Source: Ornithinimicrobium sp. F0845
Lineage (GTDB): Bacteria; Actinomycetota; Actinomycetes; Actinomycetales; Dermatophilaceae
Direction: 5' to 3'
Length of the DNA stretch: 64,000 nucleotides
NCBI RefSeq assembly: GCF_023015765.1
Contig: NZ_JALKAL010000004.1
Coordinates: 62,001 to 126,000 of the forward strand
A program made the translations under genes and the position numbers. Position 1 is the first letter of the stretch; every line of letters begins with the position of its first letter. Of this stretch, positions 27,042-36,423 are shown piece after piece. A model generated the notes under the pieces. That model had not been told where the DNA came from and searched no databases. It worked only from the letters and a program-made list of their open reading frames with translations.

Positions 27042-28832
27042 TCAGGCGAAGTCGCCTCGGTAGATGTCCTTGATGTTCCAGTGGCCCGGGGTGGGCACCG
27101 GCTCGTTGACCATCGGCACGTCGATGACCGCCGGTCGGCGGTTCTCCAGTGCCTTCTGGAGGTGTTTCTGCAGGTCGTCCGGGTGCTCGACGCGGTAGCC
27201 GTCCAGGCCGCACGCGGCTCCCAGTGCGGCGAAGTCCGGCGAGTAGGGCTGGCCATCACGACCCGTGAAGTCACAGCCGTAGCTGCGGCCGTAGCTGGAT
27301 GACTGCAGGTCGGAGATGGTGCCGTGGGAGGCGTTGTTCATCACTACGAAGATCACCGGCAACGCCTGCTCGGCCGCCGTCGGCAGGGCCGCGAGCTGCG
27401 CACTCAGCCCGCCGTCACCGATCAGCGCGACCACCGGACGGTCCGGCGAGGCGACCTGCACCCCGAGGGCGGCGGCAGGCCCGAAGCCCATCGTGGACGA
27501 GCCGCCGGGGGTGATGAAACGGCCCTCGGCGGGCAGCTCATAGCACTGGGCGATGCCGTTCTTGTTCCAGCCCACGTCCGTCACGAGCACGGTATTGGCG
27601 GGGACCGTCGCGCGTAGGTCGGCCAGGATGCGCTGGGGCCGCAGCGGCATCTGGTCCGAGTCGGCCGCACTGCTGATCCGGGAGAACACCTCGGCCCGGC
27701 TGGTGGCGATCTGCTCACGTAGCTCCGGGCGGTCCCGCCCCTCGGGCGCCACGTCGGTCAGGGCTGCGGCCACGGCCTGGAGCGCCTCCGTCGCGTCGCC
27801 CACGACCCCGAACTCCACGGGATAGTTGCGGCCGATCTCCGCCGGGTCGAGGTCGATCTGGATGAGCCGGCTCGGCGGGAAGGCCCAGGTCGACTCGCCG
27901 TCCCAGGAGCTGGCGTCGGTCTCGGCGAACCGGGTGCCCACCGCGAGGACCAGGTCCGCCTCCCGAGTGAGCCGGTTGGTCAGCTCCGCACCCCAGAAGC
28001 CCGGCATCCCTGCCACCAACGGATGGTTGTCGGCGATGGCGCCCTTGGCCATGAGGGAATGGACGATGGGGATGTCGAGGTGCTCTGCCACCGCGACAGC
28101 CGCCGCCCGGCCCTCGGGTGAGCCCACGCCGCCACCGATATAGAGCACCGGGGACTCGGCCTCGGCGAGCGCCTCGGCGATCCGGCGGCCGACCCCTTCG
28201 GCAAGGCCCTGTGCGGGCGGTCTCGGCGGCAGCACCGGCTGCTCGCCGCTGCCCTCACGGGAGAACATGTCCATCGGGACGCTCACCAGCGTCGCGCCCG
28301 GCCGGCCGGTGGTGGCGGTCCAGAAGGCCCGCTCGACAAAGCGGCCCAGATCCTCGACGCGGTGGACGGTCCACGCCCGCTTGACGAACGGGCGGTAGAT
28401 GGCGGCCTGGTCCCCGTCGTTGTGGAGGTTGACCTCCTGGTGCGGGTGTCGCCCCCGGTAGTAGGAGGGGATGTCACCACTGATCACGACCAGCGGCACC
28501 GAGTCCATCGCGGCGCTGGCCACGCCGGTCACCGCGTTCATCATCCCGGGGCCGACGTGGGTCAGCACCACACCAGGCTTGCCGGACTCCCGGGCGTAGC
28601 CGTCGGCGGCGTGCGCCGCCGTCTGCTCGTGGCGGAAGGTGATGAACTCGATGGAGCTGTCGGCGAGCGCGTCCAGGAAGGCGATATTGGTGTGGCCGCA
28701 CAGCCCGAAGATGTACTCCACCCCGTAGCCCTCGAGCTGGCGCACGAGCTGGTGGGCCGCGGTCGTCCCACCGGAGTGGGCGGAGTCGTCGGTCACGGAC
28801 TGGGACGCGTTCTGGCTGAGGTCAACGGTCAT
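27042..28832 (-). CDS. ThDP-dependent enzyme (acetolactate synthase/decarboxylase-like)
   Basis: This 596-residue protein has the full three-domain layout of ThDP enzymes: the N-terminal Pyr domain with catalytic Glu69 (FRHEQTAAHAADGYARES), a middle domain, and a C-terminal PP domain with the GDGG...NN cofactor-binding motif (VALIGDGGLSAQ to VMNNASHG). It resembles IlvB but stands alone without a small subunit and lies in an operon with an aldehyde dehydrogenase and a TRAP importer. I infer decarboxylation or carboligation of a 2-oxo acid, with the aldehyde passed to the neighbour. Start at 28832 by ATGA overlap and GGGAGA. Exact reaction unknown. Confidence 0.88.
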   Translation of the reverse strand: MTVDLSQNASQSVTDDSAHSGGTTAAHQLVRQLEGYGVEYIFGLCGHTNIAFLDALADSSIEFITFRHEQTAAHAADGYARESGKPGVVLTHVGPGMMNAVTGVASAAMDSVPLVVISGDIPSYYRGRHPHQEVNLHNDGDQAAIYRPFVKRAWTVHRVEDLGRFVERAFWTATTGRPGATLVSVPMDMFSREGSGEQPVLPPRPPAQGLAEGVGRRIAEALAEAESPVLYIGGGVGSPEGRAAAVAVAEHLDIPIVHSLMAKGAIADNHPLVAGMPGFWGAELTNRLTREADLVLAVGTRFAETDASSWDGESTWAFPPSRLIQIDLDPAEIGRNYPVEFGVVGDATEALQAVAAALTDVAPEGRDRPELREQIATSRAEVFSRISSAADSDQMPLRPQRILADLRATVPANTVLVTDVGWNKNGIAQCYELPAEGRFITPGGSSTMGFGPAAALGVQVASPDRPVVALIGDGGLSAQLAALPTAAEQALPVIFVVMNNASHGTISDLQSSSYGRSYGCDFTGRDGQPYSPDFAALGAACGLDGYRVEHPDDLQKHLQKALENRRPAVIDVPMVNEPVPTPGHWNIKDIYRGDFA

Positions 28833-30352
28833 GGGGTCTCCCGCTCGGTCCGATTCGGTGCGCTGCTGATCTCCGACTCGCTCCACAGGCTGATGCCACG
28901 AAGGTGGAGGGTGGAGGTGGTCATGAAGTCCTCGATCATGAAGGCGGGCGACTCACGGCCGATACCGGAGTCCTTGACCCCGCCGAAGGGGATGTGATCG
29001 AGGCGGTGATTGGACGGGCCGTTGATCACGAGCGCGCCGACCTCCAGGCGGCGCCACAGGTCGAAGATGGTGCCCACGTCGTGGGTGAACAGGCCGGCCT
29101 GCAACCCGTAGCGGCTGGCGTTGCACTCCTCGACGACCTGGTCGAGGTCGTCGTAGCCGAGGACGACGACTGCCGGGCCGAAGATCTCCTCCCGCACCAC
29201 CTTGGCACTCGCCGGCGGCTTCAGGACCACGGCCGGGGTGACCGTCGCGTTGGACCGGACTCCCCCGGTGGGGACGGTGCCTCCCTCTGCCACCGCCTCC
29301 TCGACCCAGCTGGCGACCCGACTCGCGGCCTGGTCGTCCACCATGGAGCCGACCTCGGTGGCGGGATCCAGCGGATCCCCGACCACCAGGTTGTTGACGT
29401 GACCCGTGAAGGCCGTCACGAACTCGTCGAAGCGGGAGCTGTGCACATAGACCCGCTGCACCGAAATGCATGACTGACCCGAGTTGCTGTAGCCGGTGCG
29501 GGCGCACGCCGCCGCAGCCTTGGCGACGTCGGCGTCCGCATGAACGATCGTGGCCGCGTTGCCGCCCAGCTCGAGCACGGTCCGCTTCGGTCCGGCGGCG
29601 CGCGCCACGGCGGCACCCGCGGCTGCTGACCCGGTGAAGGCGACCGCGCCGATGCCCGGTGCCGCACACAGCTGGGCCCCGATGTCAGCACCGCCGTGCA
29701 GCAGCTGGATCGCCTCCGCCGGCACACCGGCCTCCAAGGCGATCTCGACCACGATTGCGGTCGAGGCAGGCGCCTGCGGCGGCGACTTGATGATCGTTGA
29801 GTTGCCGCCGGCGAAGGACGCGGCGAGCTTGTGCGCGAGCAGGTTGGCCGGTGCGTTGAACGGCGTGATCGCCAGGACCACGCCCACCGGCGTGCTGCGC
29901 GTCAGGACCGTGCTCCCGCGACCGAGCGGCCACCCCTCGGCCGGGAGCACGCTGCCCCCGAGGCGACGGGTCTCGGCAGCCGCGATCCGGAAGGTCGCCG
30001 CCACCCGCAGAGCCTCACCACGCCCGTCCCGCACCGGCTTGCCCAGTTCGAGCGCGAGGCGCTCGGCGATCTCGTCCGACCGCTGATCGGTGAGGTCCGC
30101 GGCGCGCTCCAGGATGTCGGCGCGGTCTGACGGCGACAGGGTCGCCACCGAGCCCCGGCCTGCGATCGCCGCTTTCACCGCCACCTCGACGAGAGCGGCG
30201 TCCGCCTGGGAAGCGATACTCACGACGTGGCGGTGGTAGGGGCCCTGCCGCTCGGCGGCCTCCGCGGTCTCCTGCCAGGCACCCTCGATGAAGCAGGGCA
30301 CCGTGAAGGGCGTGTCACGGGACACGACCCCAGCCTGGTGGGAAACAGCCAT
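28829..30352 (-). CDS. NAD(P)-dependent aldehyde dehydrogenase
   Basis: This 507-residue ALDH has the catalytic Cys in YSNSGQSCISVQRVYV, the general-base Glu in LELGGNAA, and the N-terminal ITPFNAPANLLAHK nucleotide site. It resembles the glyceraldehyde-3-phosphate/lactaldehyde/succinic-semialdehyde branch. The ATG at 30352 is spaced correctly from AGAGGA; an ATG 6 bases upstream would overlap it. It is first in the ALDH-ThDP-TRAP operon and divergent from the IclR regulator across a region holding a GGACC repeat. It probably oxidises the aldehyde made by the ThDP enzyme. Confidence 0.93.
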   Translation of the reverse strand: MAVSHQAGVVSRDTPFTVPCFIEGAWQETAEAAERQGPYHRHVVSIASQADAALVEVAVKAAIAGRGSVATLSPSDRADILERAADLTDQRSDEIAERLALELGKPVRDGRGEALRVAATFRIAAAETRRLGGSVLPAEGWPLGRGSTVLTRSTPVGVVLAITPFNAPANLLAHKLAASFAGGNSTIIKSPPQAPASTAIVVEIALEAGVPAEAIQLLHGGADIGAQLCAAPGIGAVAFTGSAAAGAAVARAAGPKRTVLELGGNAATIVHADADVAKAAAACARTGYSNSGQSCISVQRVYVHSSRFDEFVTAFTGHVNNLVVGDPLDPATEVGSMVDDQAASRVASWVEEAVAEGGTVPTGGVRSNATVTPAVVLKPPASAKVVREEIFGPAVVVLGYDDLDQVVEECNASRYGLQAGLFTHDVGTIFDLWRRLEVGALVINGPSNHRLDHIPFGGVKDSGIGRESPAFMIEDFMTTSTLHLRGISLWSESEISSAPNRTERETP

Positions 30353-30384
30353 GTGCATCCTCTCAATCCACTGCGCGGTATCTC

Positions 30385-30413
30385 TGGACCATTGTGCGGA
30401 CCGATGCTAACGT
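30385..30413. promoter_or_regulatory. iclR promoter with GGACC direct repeat (candidate autoregulatory operator)
   Basis: A sigma-70-like arrangement TGGACC (30385-30390), 17 bases, TAACGT (30408-30413) reads toward the IclR gene. GGACC repeats at 30386-30390 and 30398-30402 sit on the -35 box and spacer. The reverse complement of 30385-30402 matches 33593-33610 at 14 of 18 positions. The location between divergent genes would allow control of both the ALDH operon and iclR. Confidence 0.5.
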
Positions 30414-30454
30414 AACCATTGCCAGCCGAATACGCAAGGGGTGAATCTGATCCG

Positions 30455-31288
30455 ATGAGCGAGAACCCAGAGTCGGTCAATGCAGAGTCCGTCAATGAGA
30501 GCGTCGTCGATCTCGAGGTCGACGAACGTGCCACTCACCAGACGGTGCGCAGCGTCACCAGGGCGCTTGACATCATGGGACAGTTCACCGACGGCTCGAC
30601 CCGGGCGCGCAGCATCGCCGACATCGTGGAGGCCAGTGGGCTAGCCAAGACCACCGTGATCCGGCTGCTCTACACGTTGGAGTCGGAGGGACTCCTGGCC
30701 TCCACGAGCCGCGGCTACATCCCCGGCCCCAGCCTGTGGCGCTGGGCCCGTGCCGCCAACCAGGCGTGGGAGCTGCCGCCGCAGGCCCGGGCAGTGATGA
30801 AGCAGCTCGTCGAGCGCGAGAAGGAGACCGTCAACCTCTTCATTCGTCGTGGCCGCACCCGGATCTGCGTCGCGCAGGAGGAGAGTCCGTTGCCGCTGCG
30901 CCACGTCGTGCACATCGGTGACCAGCTCCCCCTTGTCTCCGGCGCATCCTCCAAGGTGCTCCTGAGCCAGGTCAGCGCAGACAACGTGCAGCACGTGTAT
31001 GTCGGGGCGCACGCCAGCGCACCGCCGCTGGACGTCCTGGTGGCCGACCTGGAGATGGTGCGGGCGCAGGGTTTCGCCGTCAGCCACGGCGAGCGTGAGG
31101 AAGGAATCTCCGCGGTCGGGGCTCCGGTCCGTGCCGAATCGGGCGAGGTCGTGGCCGCGCTGACCTACAGCGGCCCGACGCTGCGCTTCCCCGAGGAGCG
31201 CATCCCGGGGCTCGCCAACGCCCTCATGGCCGCGGCGGCCACCCTCAGCACGCTCGGCATCGACCATCCGCTGCGGTCGATCAACTAG
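30455..31288 (+). CDS. IclR-family transcriptional regulator
   Basis: This 277-residue regulator has an N-terminal winged helix (SIADIVEASGLAKTTVIRLLYTLESEGLL) and a C-terminal IclR effector domain (LVSGASSKVLLSQ, then FAVSHGEREEGISAVGAPVR, the conserved ligand loop). I start at ATG 30455 with AAGGGG upstream; a TTG 36 bases earlier is possible. It lies between the ALDH/ThDP/TRAP operon and the CoA-transferase/lyase operon, so it likely senses the substrate of both. Matching GGTCC-type sites occur at its own promoter and at the PQQ dehydrogenase and ThuA promoters. Confidence 0.92.
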   Translation: MSENPESVNAESVNESVVDLEVDERATHQTVRSVTRALDIMGQFTDGSTRARSIADIVEASGLAKTTVIRLLYTLESEGLLASTSRGYIPGPSLWRWARAANQAWELPPQARAVMKQLVEREKETVNLFIRRGRTRICVAQEESPLPLRHVVHIGDQLPLVSGASSKVLLSQVSADNVQHVYVGAHASAPPLDVLVADLEMVRAQGFAVSHGEREEGISAVGAPVRAESGEVVAALTYSGPTLRFPEERIPGLANALMAAAATLSTLGIDHPLRSIN

Positions 31289-31303
31289 CCACCTGCCCCA
31301 CGT

Positions 31304-31330
31304 CCGGGGGCGGCCAGCGGCCGCCCCCGG
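31304..31330. terminator. GC-rich hairpin after iclR
   Basis: A perfect 12-bp stem (31304-31315 with 31319-31330, arms CCGGGGGCGGCC) with a 3-base loop follows the IclR stop by 16 bases. It lacks a T-run, as many actinobacterial terminators do. It lies upstream of the next operon and probably isolates it from iclR read-through. Confidence 0.65.
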
Positions 31331-31368
31331 CCACGCCCACCCGCAACCATCCCGGAGGTCCATCGCTC

Positions 31369-32592
31369 ATGGCTCGCCCGCTGGACGGCATACGCGTCCT
31401 CGACCTGACCAACGTCCTCGCCGGACCGTACTGCACCTACCACCTGAGCCTGCTGGGCGCGGAGGTGGTGAAGGTCGAGCAGCCGCATCGTGGTGACCTG
31501 GCCCGGGCCCTGGGCGCCGACGCCGACCTGAACAGCCAAGGACTCGGCGCCTCCTTCCTCGCGCAGAACGCCGGCAAGAAGTCGGTGGAGCTGGACCTCA
31601 AGGACCCGGCCGACAAGAAACTCTTCCAGGACCTGGCCGCCCGCGCCGACGTCGTGGTCGAGAACTTCCGTCCGGGGGTGATGAAGCGACTTGGGTTGGG
31701 GGCCGACCAGCTCAGGGAGGTGAACCCGAGCCTGGTCTACTGCTCCGTCTCCGGGTTCGGCCAGGACGGGCCGCTCAGCCAGCGGCCGGCCTACGACCAG
31801 ATCATCCAGGGGCTCTCGGGGATCATGAGCATCACCGGCACCCCAGAGACGGCACCCCTTCGGGTGGGTTTCCCGATCGCGGACTCGGTGGGCGGACTCA
31901 TGGCCGCGCTGGCGATCTGCGGGTCGCTGGTGGCGCGCGACGCGGACGGGAAGCGAGTCGGCGCCACGCTCGACGTCTCGATGCTCGAGACCTCGCTGTC
32001 GGCCATGGGGTGGGCGGTCAGCAACTACCTCGGCGCGGGGGTCGAGCCCGGACCGATCGGCAACCAGAACTTCACCGCAGCACCCTCAGGCACCTTCGAG
32101 GCGGCGGACGGCCCGCTCAACATCGCGGCGAACCAGGAGCAGCAGTTCCTGTCCCTGTGCGAGGCGATCGGCCGCCCGGAACTGGTCCAGGACCCACGCT
32201 TCAGTCAGCGCGAGGCGCGCAAGGCACACCGCGATGAGCTGAACGCCGAGGTGAACGCCGGTCTGGCGAAGAGGACGGCGCTGGAGTGGGAGGAGCTCCT
32301 CAACGGGTTGGGAGTCCCGGCGGCACGCATCCTGAGCGTGCCCTCCGCCCTGGCCCTGCCACAACTGGCGGAGCGCGGCTTCCTGCACGAGCTCGAGTTC
32401 CCGGGCGACCCCGACCGGGCGCTCAAGGTGATGGGCAACGGCGTCCTCTTCGACGGCGAGAGCCTGGGTCCGCGGTCGCGCCCCCCACTGCTCGGCGAAC
32501 ACAACGAGAGCCTGCTGGCGTGGGCCGGCGCCGAGGGCGTCAACCCGGCGCCCGTGGTCGAGGCGGTCTCCTCAGGGGATGCGACCCGATGA
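31369..32592 (+). CDS. CaiB/BaiF-type class III CoA-transferase
   Basis: This 407-residue protein carries the family N-terminus GIRVLDLTNVLAGPYCTYHL, ENFRPGVMKRLGLG, and a candidate catalytic Asp172 in FPIADSVGGL. It is only distantly similar to the CoA-transferase at 1.2 kb. GGAGG precedes the ATG. Its stop overlaps the start of a citrate-synthase-like lyase gene (ATGA). In known systems this pairing makes the CoA ester of a hydroxy-di- or tricarboxylic acid, which the lyase then cleaves. CoA donor unknown. Confidence 0.92.
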   Translation: MARPLDGIRVLDLTNVLAGPYCTYHLSLLGAEVVKVEQPHRGDLARALGADADLNSQGLGASFLAQNAGKKSVELDLKDPADKKLFQDLAARADVVVENFRPGVMKRLGLGADQLREVNPSLVYCSVSGFGQDGPLSQRPAYDQIIQGLSGIMSITGTPETAPLRVGFPIADSVGGLMAALAICGSLVARDADGKRVGATLDVSMLETSLSAMGWAVSNYLGAGVEPGPIGNQNFTAAPSGTFEAADGPLNIAANQEQQFLSLCEAIGRPELVQDPRFSQREARKAHRDELNAEVNAGLAKRTALEWEELLNGLGVPAARILSVPSALALPQLAERGFLHELEFPGDPDRALKVMGNGVLFDGESLGPRSRPPLLGEHNESLLAWAGAEGVNPAPVVEAVSSGDATR

Positions 32593-33401
32593 CCGCCATC
32601 GACCCGACCGGGCAGGTCGCGGACTGGTGGGCCACGGACATCAGCAACATCGCGCCCGGGGTGATCGAGCTGCGCGGCAACGCGATCGCCGAGCTGCTGC
32701 GTGAGCGGGGGTTCACCGAGGTCATCTGGTTGCTGACCTCCGGCGGCTTCCCAACACCCGGCCAGCGCCGACTCCTCGAGGCGGCGCTCGTCGCATCGGT
32801 CGACCACGGACCCCAGGCGCCGTCGATCGCCTCCGCCCGGATGGCGGCCACCTGTGGCGTCGGCCTCAACAACGCCATCGCGAACGGCGTGAACGTCCTC
32901 GGGGACGTCCACGGCGGTGCCGGCCAGCAGTGCGTCGAGCTGCTCAACGCGATCGTCGCCGAGGGCGCCGACAGCGAGGAGGCACTGCGTGCGGTGACAC
33001 GTCGTGTGGTCACGCAGTGGCAGCAGGAGCGCTCCCGGTTCCTTCCCGGCTTCGGTCACCGTTTCCACCCGGTCGACCCGCGCCGGGAGCCCATCCTGGA
33101 CCTGTTGCACGAGGCCCGGGCGGCAGGGGACATCGCCGGTCGGCACGTGGACGCGGGCCTGGCGGTCGAGGCCGTTCTCAACGAGGGCCGCTCCCGGCCG
33201 GTGCCGATCAACGTCGACGGGGTGACCGCGATGATCTACGGCGAGCTGGGCGTCCCGCCGGAGCTGGCCAGGGGACTGTTCGTGCTCGGCCGCTCCGTCG
33301 GCATCCTGGCGCACGCCTGGGAGCAGACCCAGCAGGGTGGTCGCATCAAGGGTCCGGTGCCGCCGAGCATCCTGCCGACCTACACCGGCGCCAGGGCCTG
33401 A
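32589..33401 (+). CDS. Citrate synthase-like / citryl-CoA lyase family protein
   Basis: This 270-residue protein is a short member of the citrate synthase superfamily (normal citrate synthase is about 430). The active-site layout is visible: GVGLNNAIANGVNVLGDVHGG with a His in the middle, FGHRFHPVDPR (His/Arg), and NVDGVTAMIYGELGVPPE with Asp. Short forms like this are annotated citryl-CoA lyase and cleave, rather than make, 3-hydroxy-3-carboxyacyl-CoA compounds, releasing acetyl-CoA and a 2-oxo acid. Its coupling (ATGA overlap) to a CoA-transferase supports the lyase direction. The acid it acts on is unknown. Confidence 0.85.
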   Translation: MTAIDPTGQVADWWATDISNIAPGVIELRGNAIAELLRERGFTEVIWLLTSGGFPTPGQRRLLEAALVASVDHGPQAPSIASARMAATCGVGLNNAIANGVNVLGDVHGGAGQQCVELLNAIVAEGADSEEALRAVTRRVVTQWQQERSRFLPGFGHRFHPVDPRREPILDLLHEARAAGDIAGRHVDAGLAVEAVLNEGRSRPVPINVDGVTAMIYGELGVPPELARGLFVLGRSVGILAHAWEQTQQGGRIKGPVPPSILPTYTGARA

Positions 33402-33541
33402 GCCCGCGCGCCTAGCTCTTCCCCCTCCCGGTTCCCATCCGCGGGTTACCCCTGCGCCGACGCCAGTCATCGTCGGGCAACGGCTGCCACGGGACCGCGA
33501 TGAGGTTGCCGGATCGCTCCTGGCCAATTCGTCCTGAGGTC
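33402..33541. other. Intergenic stretch with no confident gene
   Basis: The minus strand reads an open frame ending at 33412 with an Arg-rich tail (DDDWRRRRGNPRMGTGRGKS), but no ribosome site or start codon is close and the frame continues antisense into the PQQ gene. It may be a remnant or chance. I see no RNA gene here. Confidence 0.4.
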
Positions 33542-33610
33542 TTGCCGCCTGTGCGCTCTGTCGTTATGGTCGAGTCACCAGTCGGTCCTAGTGGTCCGCT
33601 AGGTGGTCCA
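33542..33610 (+). promoter_or_regulatory. Promoter of PQQ dehydrogenase gene with downstream GGTCC operators
   Basis: TTGCCG (33542-33547) and TATGGT (33565-33570) are spaced by 17 bases, a good sigma-70-like promoter; the predicted start is near 33577. Just downstream are three GGTCC boxes at 33584, 33593 and 33605. Bases 33593-33610 match the reverse complement of the iclR promoter site at 14 of 18 positions. A repressor bound here would block transcription. IclR binding is inferred. Confidence 0.6.
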
Positions 33611-33675
33611 GTCGATCGGCCAGGGACACGAAAGACGGACACCCGCCCGTCGTTGCAACCGAAGGAGACACCGGC

Positions 33676-36363
33676 ATGCTCGCACCTCTCACCAAGAGAG
33701 TGGCCGCTGCTGCACTGGGGACAGTGCTGGCAGCGTCGCTCGCAGCTCTTCCAGGGACTGGGGTAGCCGCCCCACCACCCACGGAGACCCCACCGGACGG
33801 ACTGACCGCGGTGGACCCGACCTGGGCTGACATGCCCACCGTCGGTGGCAATCTGGGCAACCAGCACTACTCGGGCCTGACCCAGATCAAGAAGCAGAAC
33901 CTCAAGAAGCTGGGCCCTGCCTGGCGGACACACCTCTCGGCCGTTGAGCCGGCCACCGACGACACCGGGCAGCAGACCACCCCCATCGTGATCGACGGGA
34001 TCATCTACACCGACACGCCCAGCGGTGGCGTCATCGCCGTGGACGGCAAGACCGGGGAGGCCGAGTGGAAGTGGGAGCCCGAGAACTTCGGCACCTCCGG
34101 CACGCGTCGTGGCGTCTCCGCGGGCGAGGGGCTGGTCTACACCCTCGCCAGCGGCAACCGTGCCGTCGCCCTCGACCAGGACACCGGCGAGGAGGTGTGG
34201 GTCGTCACGGTTGAGGGCCCGAACGGAGAGGACCTCGGTCGCGTCGACCGCGTCGCCACGGTCTACCACGACGGGATCGTCTACGTCCACGCGGCCAACG
34301 GCAGTCGCGCTGCTGTTGTCGCGCTCGACTCCACCGACGGCTCCCACCTCTGGCACTTCTTCGGCGGCCCGAACCGGGGCACCATCTTCACCGACGTCAA
34401 CGGCAACTCCGTCGACGCGGGCGCGACCTGGGGCCCGGTGCTGCCGGACGGCACGGACTGCGCCCTCGAGGGCGGTGCCACACCGTGGATGCACGGGGCG
34501 GTGGATCCCGACCTCGGCATGTACTACATGACTTTCGGCAACGCCCGGAGCTGCAACACCTCGCAGGACGGTTCACAGCGACCGGGTGACAACCTGTGGT
34601 CCAGCACCCTGGTCGCCGTCGACATGACCACCGGCGACTACAAGTGGCACTACCAGTCCATCCGCCATGACGTCTGGGACATGGACAACGTCCACCCGCC
34701 GACACTGGCTGACATCGAGGTCGATGGCCAGACACGCCAGGTCATCTTCTACGGCACCAAGTCCGGCCACCAGTTCGTGATCGACCGCACGAACGGCGAG
34801 TCAGTCCTCCCGGTGATCCAGAAGGAGATGATCACCGACTCGCGGCAGCACCATGCCGAGACCCAGCCGTTCCCCGAGAACAGGCTGCTGCCTGAGTGCC
34901 TCGTGTGGGAGAAGCTCGACCCCGACAACATCCCGGGCGACCCCTGGCGGGCCGTCCCGAACTACAACGGCTACCAGCCCGACGCAGAGGGCAACCTGGT
35001 CTTCAACCCCGACAGCTACGTCCAGGCGGACGAGCCGTTCCTTACCTACCCCGACGGCCAGGACCACCGTCAGGGCTGCATGTACGACCCCCAGTGGGAT
35101 CTGCCGATCCTCTCCACCACAAGCCAGAACGGTGGAGGCGACTGGTCGAACCAGTCCTACAGCCACAGCACGAACATGGTCTACTTCCCCTACGGGACCA
35201 ACCCCGTCGCGCACTGGAACGGTGCGTCGGCCAACGGTCAGCGCGCGATCGGTCAGTACCAGACGGGTGGCATCCTCGCCTATGACGCGTCCACGGGCGA
35301 GAAGACCTGGACCAACCACCTGGGCACCGACATGTCCCACGGCCAGGGTCCGATGACCACGGCCAGTGACCTGCTGTTCGTCGGTCAGATCGACGGCCGG
35401 CTGCTCGCGATGGACGCCACCAACGGTGAGGTCCTGTGGGAGTTCCAGACTGGATCGGGCATCTCGGCGGCGCCGATCACCTACGAGATCGACGGCGAGC
35501 AGTATGTCGCGGTGCTGGCTGCGGGATCCACCAACCCCTACGGCGGCACGGTCACTCAGGGAGACTCCCTGTGGGCGTTCAAGCTCGGCGGGGACTACAC
35601 GACCGAGTCGGGCAGCCAGGAAGGCCCCAACACCGCTCCGCTGAGCATTCGACGGCCGGTGCAGGGTTCGGCGGTCGAGGGTTCTGAGGTTGACAACACA
35701 GTCCTCCTCGCACGCTCCAACCGGCTGGACTCGGCCGCCTCGCAGGACAGCACCTCACAGCGCGGGATGGACCCCACGCATCTGCGGGTGGAGGTCGGCA
35801 GCACCGTGACCTTCCTGAACCCGGGAGCGGAGACCTTCCCGAACTTCCCGAACGAGCTCGAGCACTGCGCGACGCAGTTCTTCGAGGGCGAGTTCAACGT
35901 CCGGCTGCAGCCGGGGGAGTCCTACCAGCACACGTTCGACCGGGCTGGGGACTACTTCTTCAACGACTGCACCGACCCTCGTCCGGTCGGCAAGATCGAG
36001 GTGTACCTGACGCCTGAGGACAGCCCGGGGTCCCTGAGCTTCCCGTCCTCGACCCTGCGCCTCGGGTCTGGCACGGGCCAGTTCACCGGAGTCCACGGGA
36101 AGGTGACCGCCTTCATGGATGTCCCGGCGGGCTACACCTACGACGGAGAGGCCCAGTTGCTGACCCCGCTGTCGCAGACGCCGGTCACCCCGACGAAGGC
36201 GCACCTGGCCGGCAAGCGGCTCCTCGTCCAGTTCGACAAGGCGGCGTTGGACAACAACATCCCGGAGGGCGACGACGTGGAGCTCACCCTCACCGCCAAC
36301 TTCTTGCATGACGGTGAGCAGAAGCAACTGACTGCGACGACCGAGGTGACGGTCATCAAGTAG
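33676..36363 (+). CDS. Secreted PQQ-dependent (quinoprotein) dehydrogenase with cupredoxin-like C-terminus
   Basis: This 895-residue protein starts with a signal peptide (1 to about 31), then an eight-bladed propeller of the methanol/ethanol quinoprotein family. The diagnostic segment GDNLWSSTLVAVD leads into HDVWDMD at 331-337, which holds the expected active-site Asp. Tryptophan-docking repeats such as DASTGEKTWTNHLG recur. From about 697 to 777 there is a plastocyanin-like domain with a His-Cys (ELEHC) and a later NDC; the usual second His and Met ligands are not obvious. A C-terminal beta domain follows. It would oxidise an alcohol outside the cell and pass electrons through the copper-type domain. 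No pqq synthesis genes lie nearby. Confidence 0.85.
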   Translation: MLAPLTKRVAAAALGTVLAASLAALPGTGVAAPPPTETPPDGLTAVDPTWADMPTVGGNLGNQHYSGLTQIKKQNLKKLGPAWRTHLSAVEPATDDTGQQTTPIVIDGIIYTDTPSGGVIAVDGKTGEAEWKWEPENFGTSGTRRGVSAGEGLVYTLASGNRAVALDQDTGEEVWVVTVEGPNGEDLGRVDRVATVYHDGIVYVHAANGSRAAVVALDSTDGSHLWHFFGGPNRGTIFTDVNGNSVDAGATWGPVLPDGTDCALEGGATPWMHGAVDPDLGMYYMTFGNARSCNTSQDGSQRPGDNLWSSTLVAVDMTTGDYKWHYQSIRHDVWDMDNVHPPTLADIEVDGQTRQVIFYGTKSGHQFVIDRTNGESVLPVIQKEMITDSRQHHAETQPFPENRLLPECLVWEKLDPDNIPGDPWRAVPNYNGYQPDAEGNLVFNPDSYVQADEPFLTYPDGQDHRQGCMYDPQWDLPILSTTSQNGGGDWSNQSYSHSTNMVYFPYGTNPVAHWNGASANGQRAIGQYQTGGILAYDASTGEKTWTNHLGTDMSHGQGPMTTASDLLFVGQIDGRLLAMDATNGEVLWEFQTGSGISAAPITYEIDGEQYVAVLAAGSTNPYGGTVTQGDSLWAFKLGGDYTTESGSQEGPNTAPLSIRRPVQGSAVEGSEVDNTVLLARSNRLDSAASQDSTSQRGMDPTHLRVEVGSTVTFLNPGAETFPNFPNELEHCATQFFEGEFNVRLQPGESYQHTFDRAGDYFFNDCTDPRPVGKIEVYLTPEDSPGSLSFPSSTLRLGSGTGQFTGVHGKVTAFMDVPAGYTYDGEAQLLTPLSQTPVTPTKAHLAGKRLLVQFDKAALDNNIPEGDDVELTLTANFLHDGEQKQLTATTEVTVIK

Positions 36364-36423
36364 CAGGAGGGACCGGGCCTCACGTCTCCAGACAGGCATG
36401 TGAGGCGGAGTGCGTAGAAGTGG

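Noticed and set aside
33412-33540. Possible small minus-strand gene ending in an Arg-rich tail (DDDWRRRRGNPRMG)
   Set aside because: No start codon with ribosome site near the region; upstream sequence is antisense to the PQQ gene. Might be a fossil, but unsupported.
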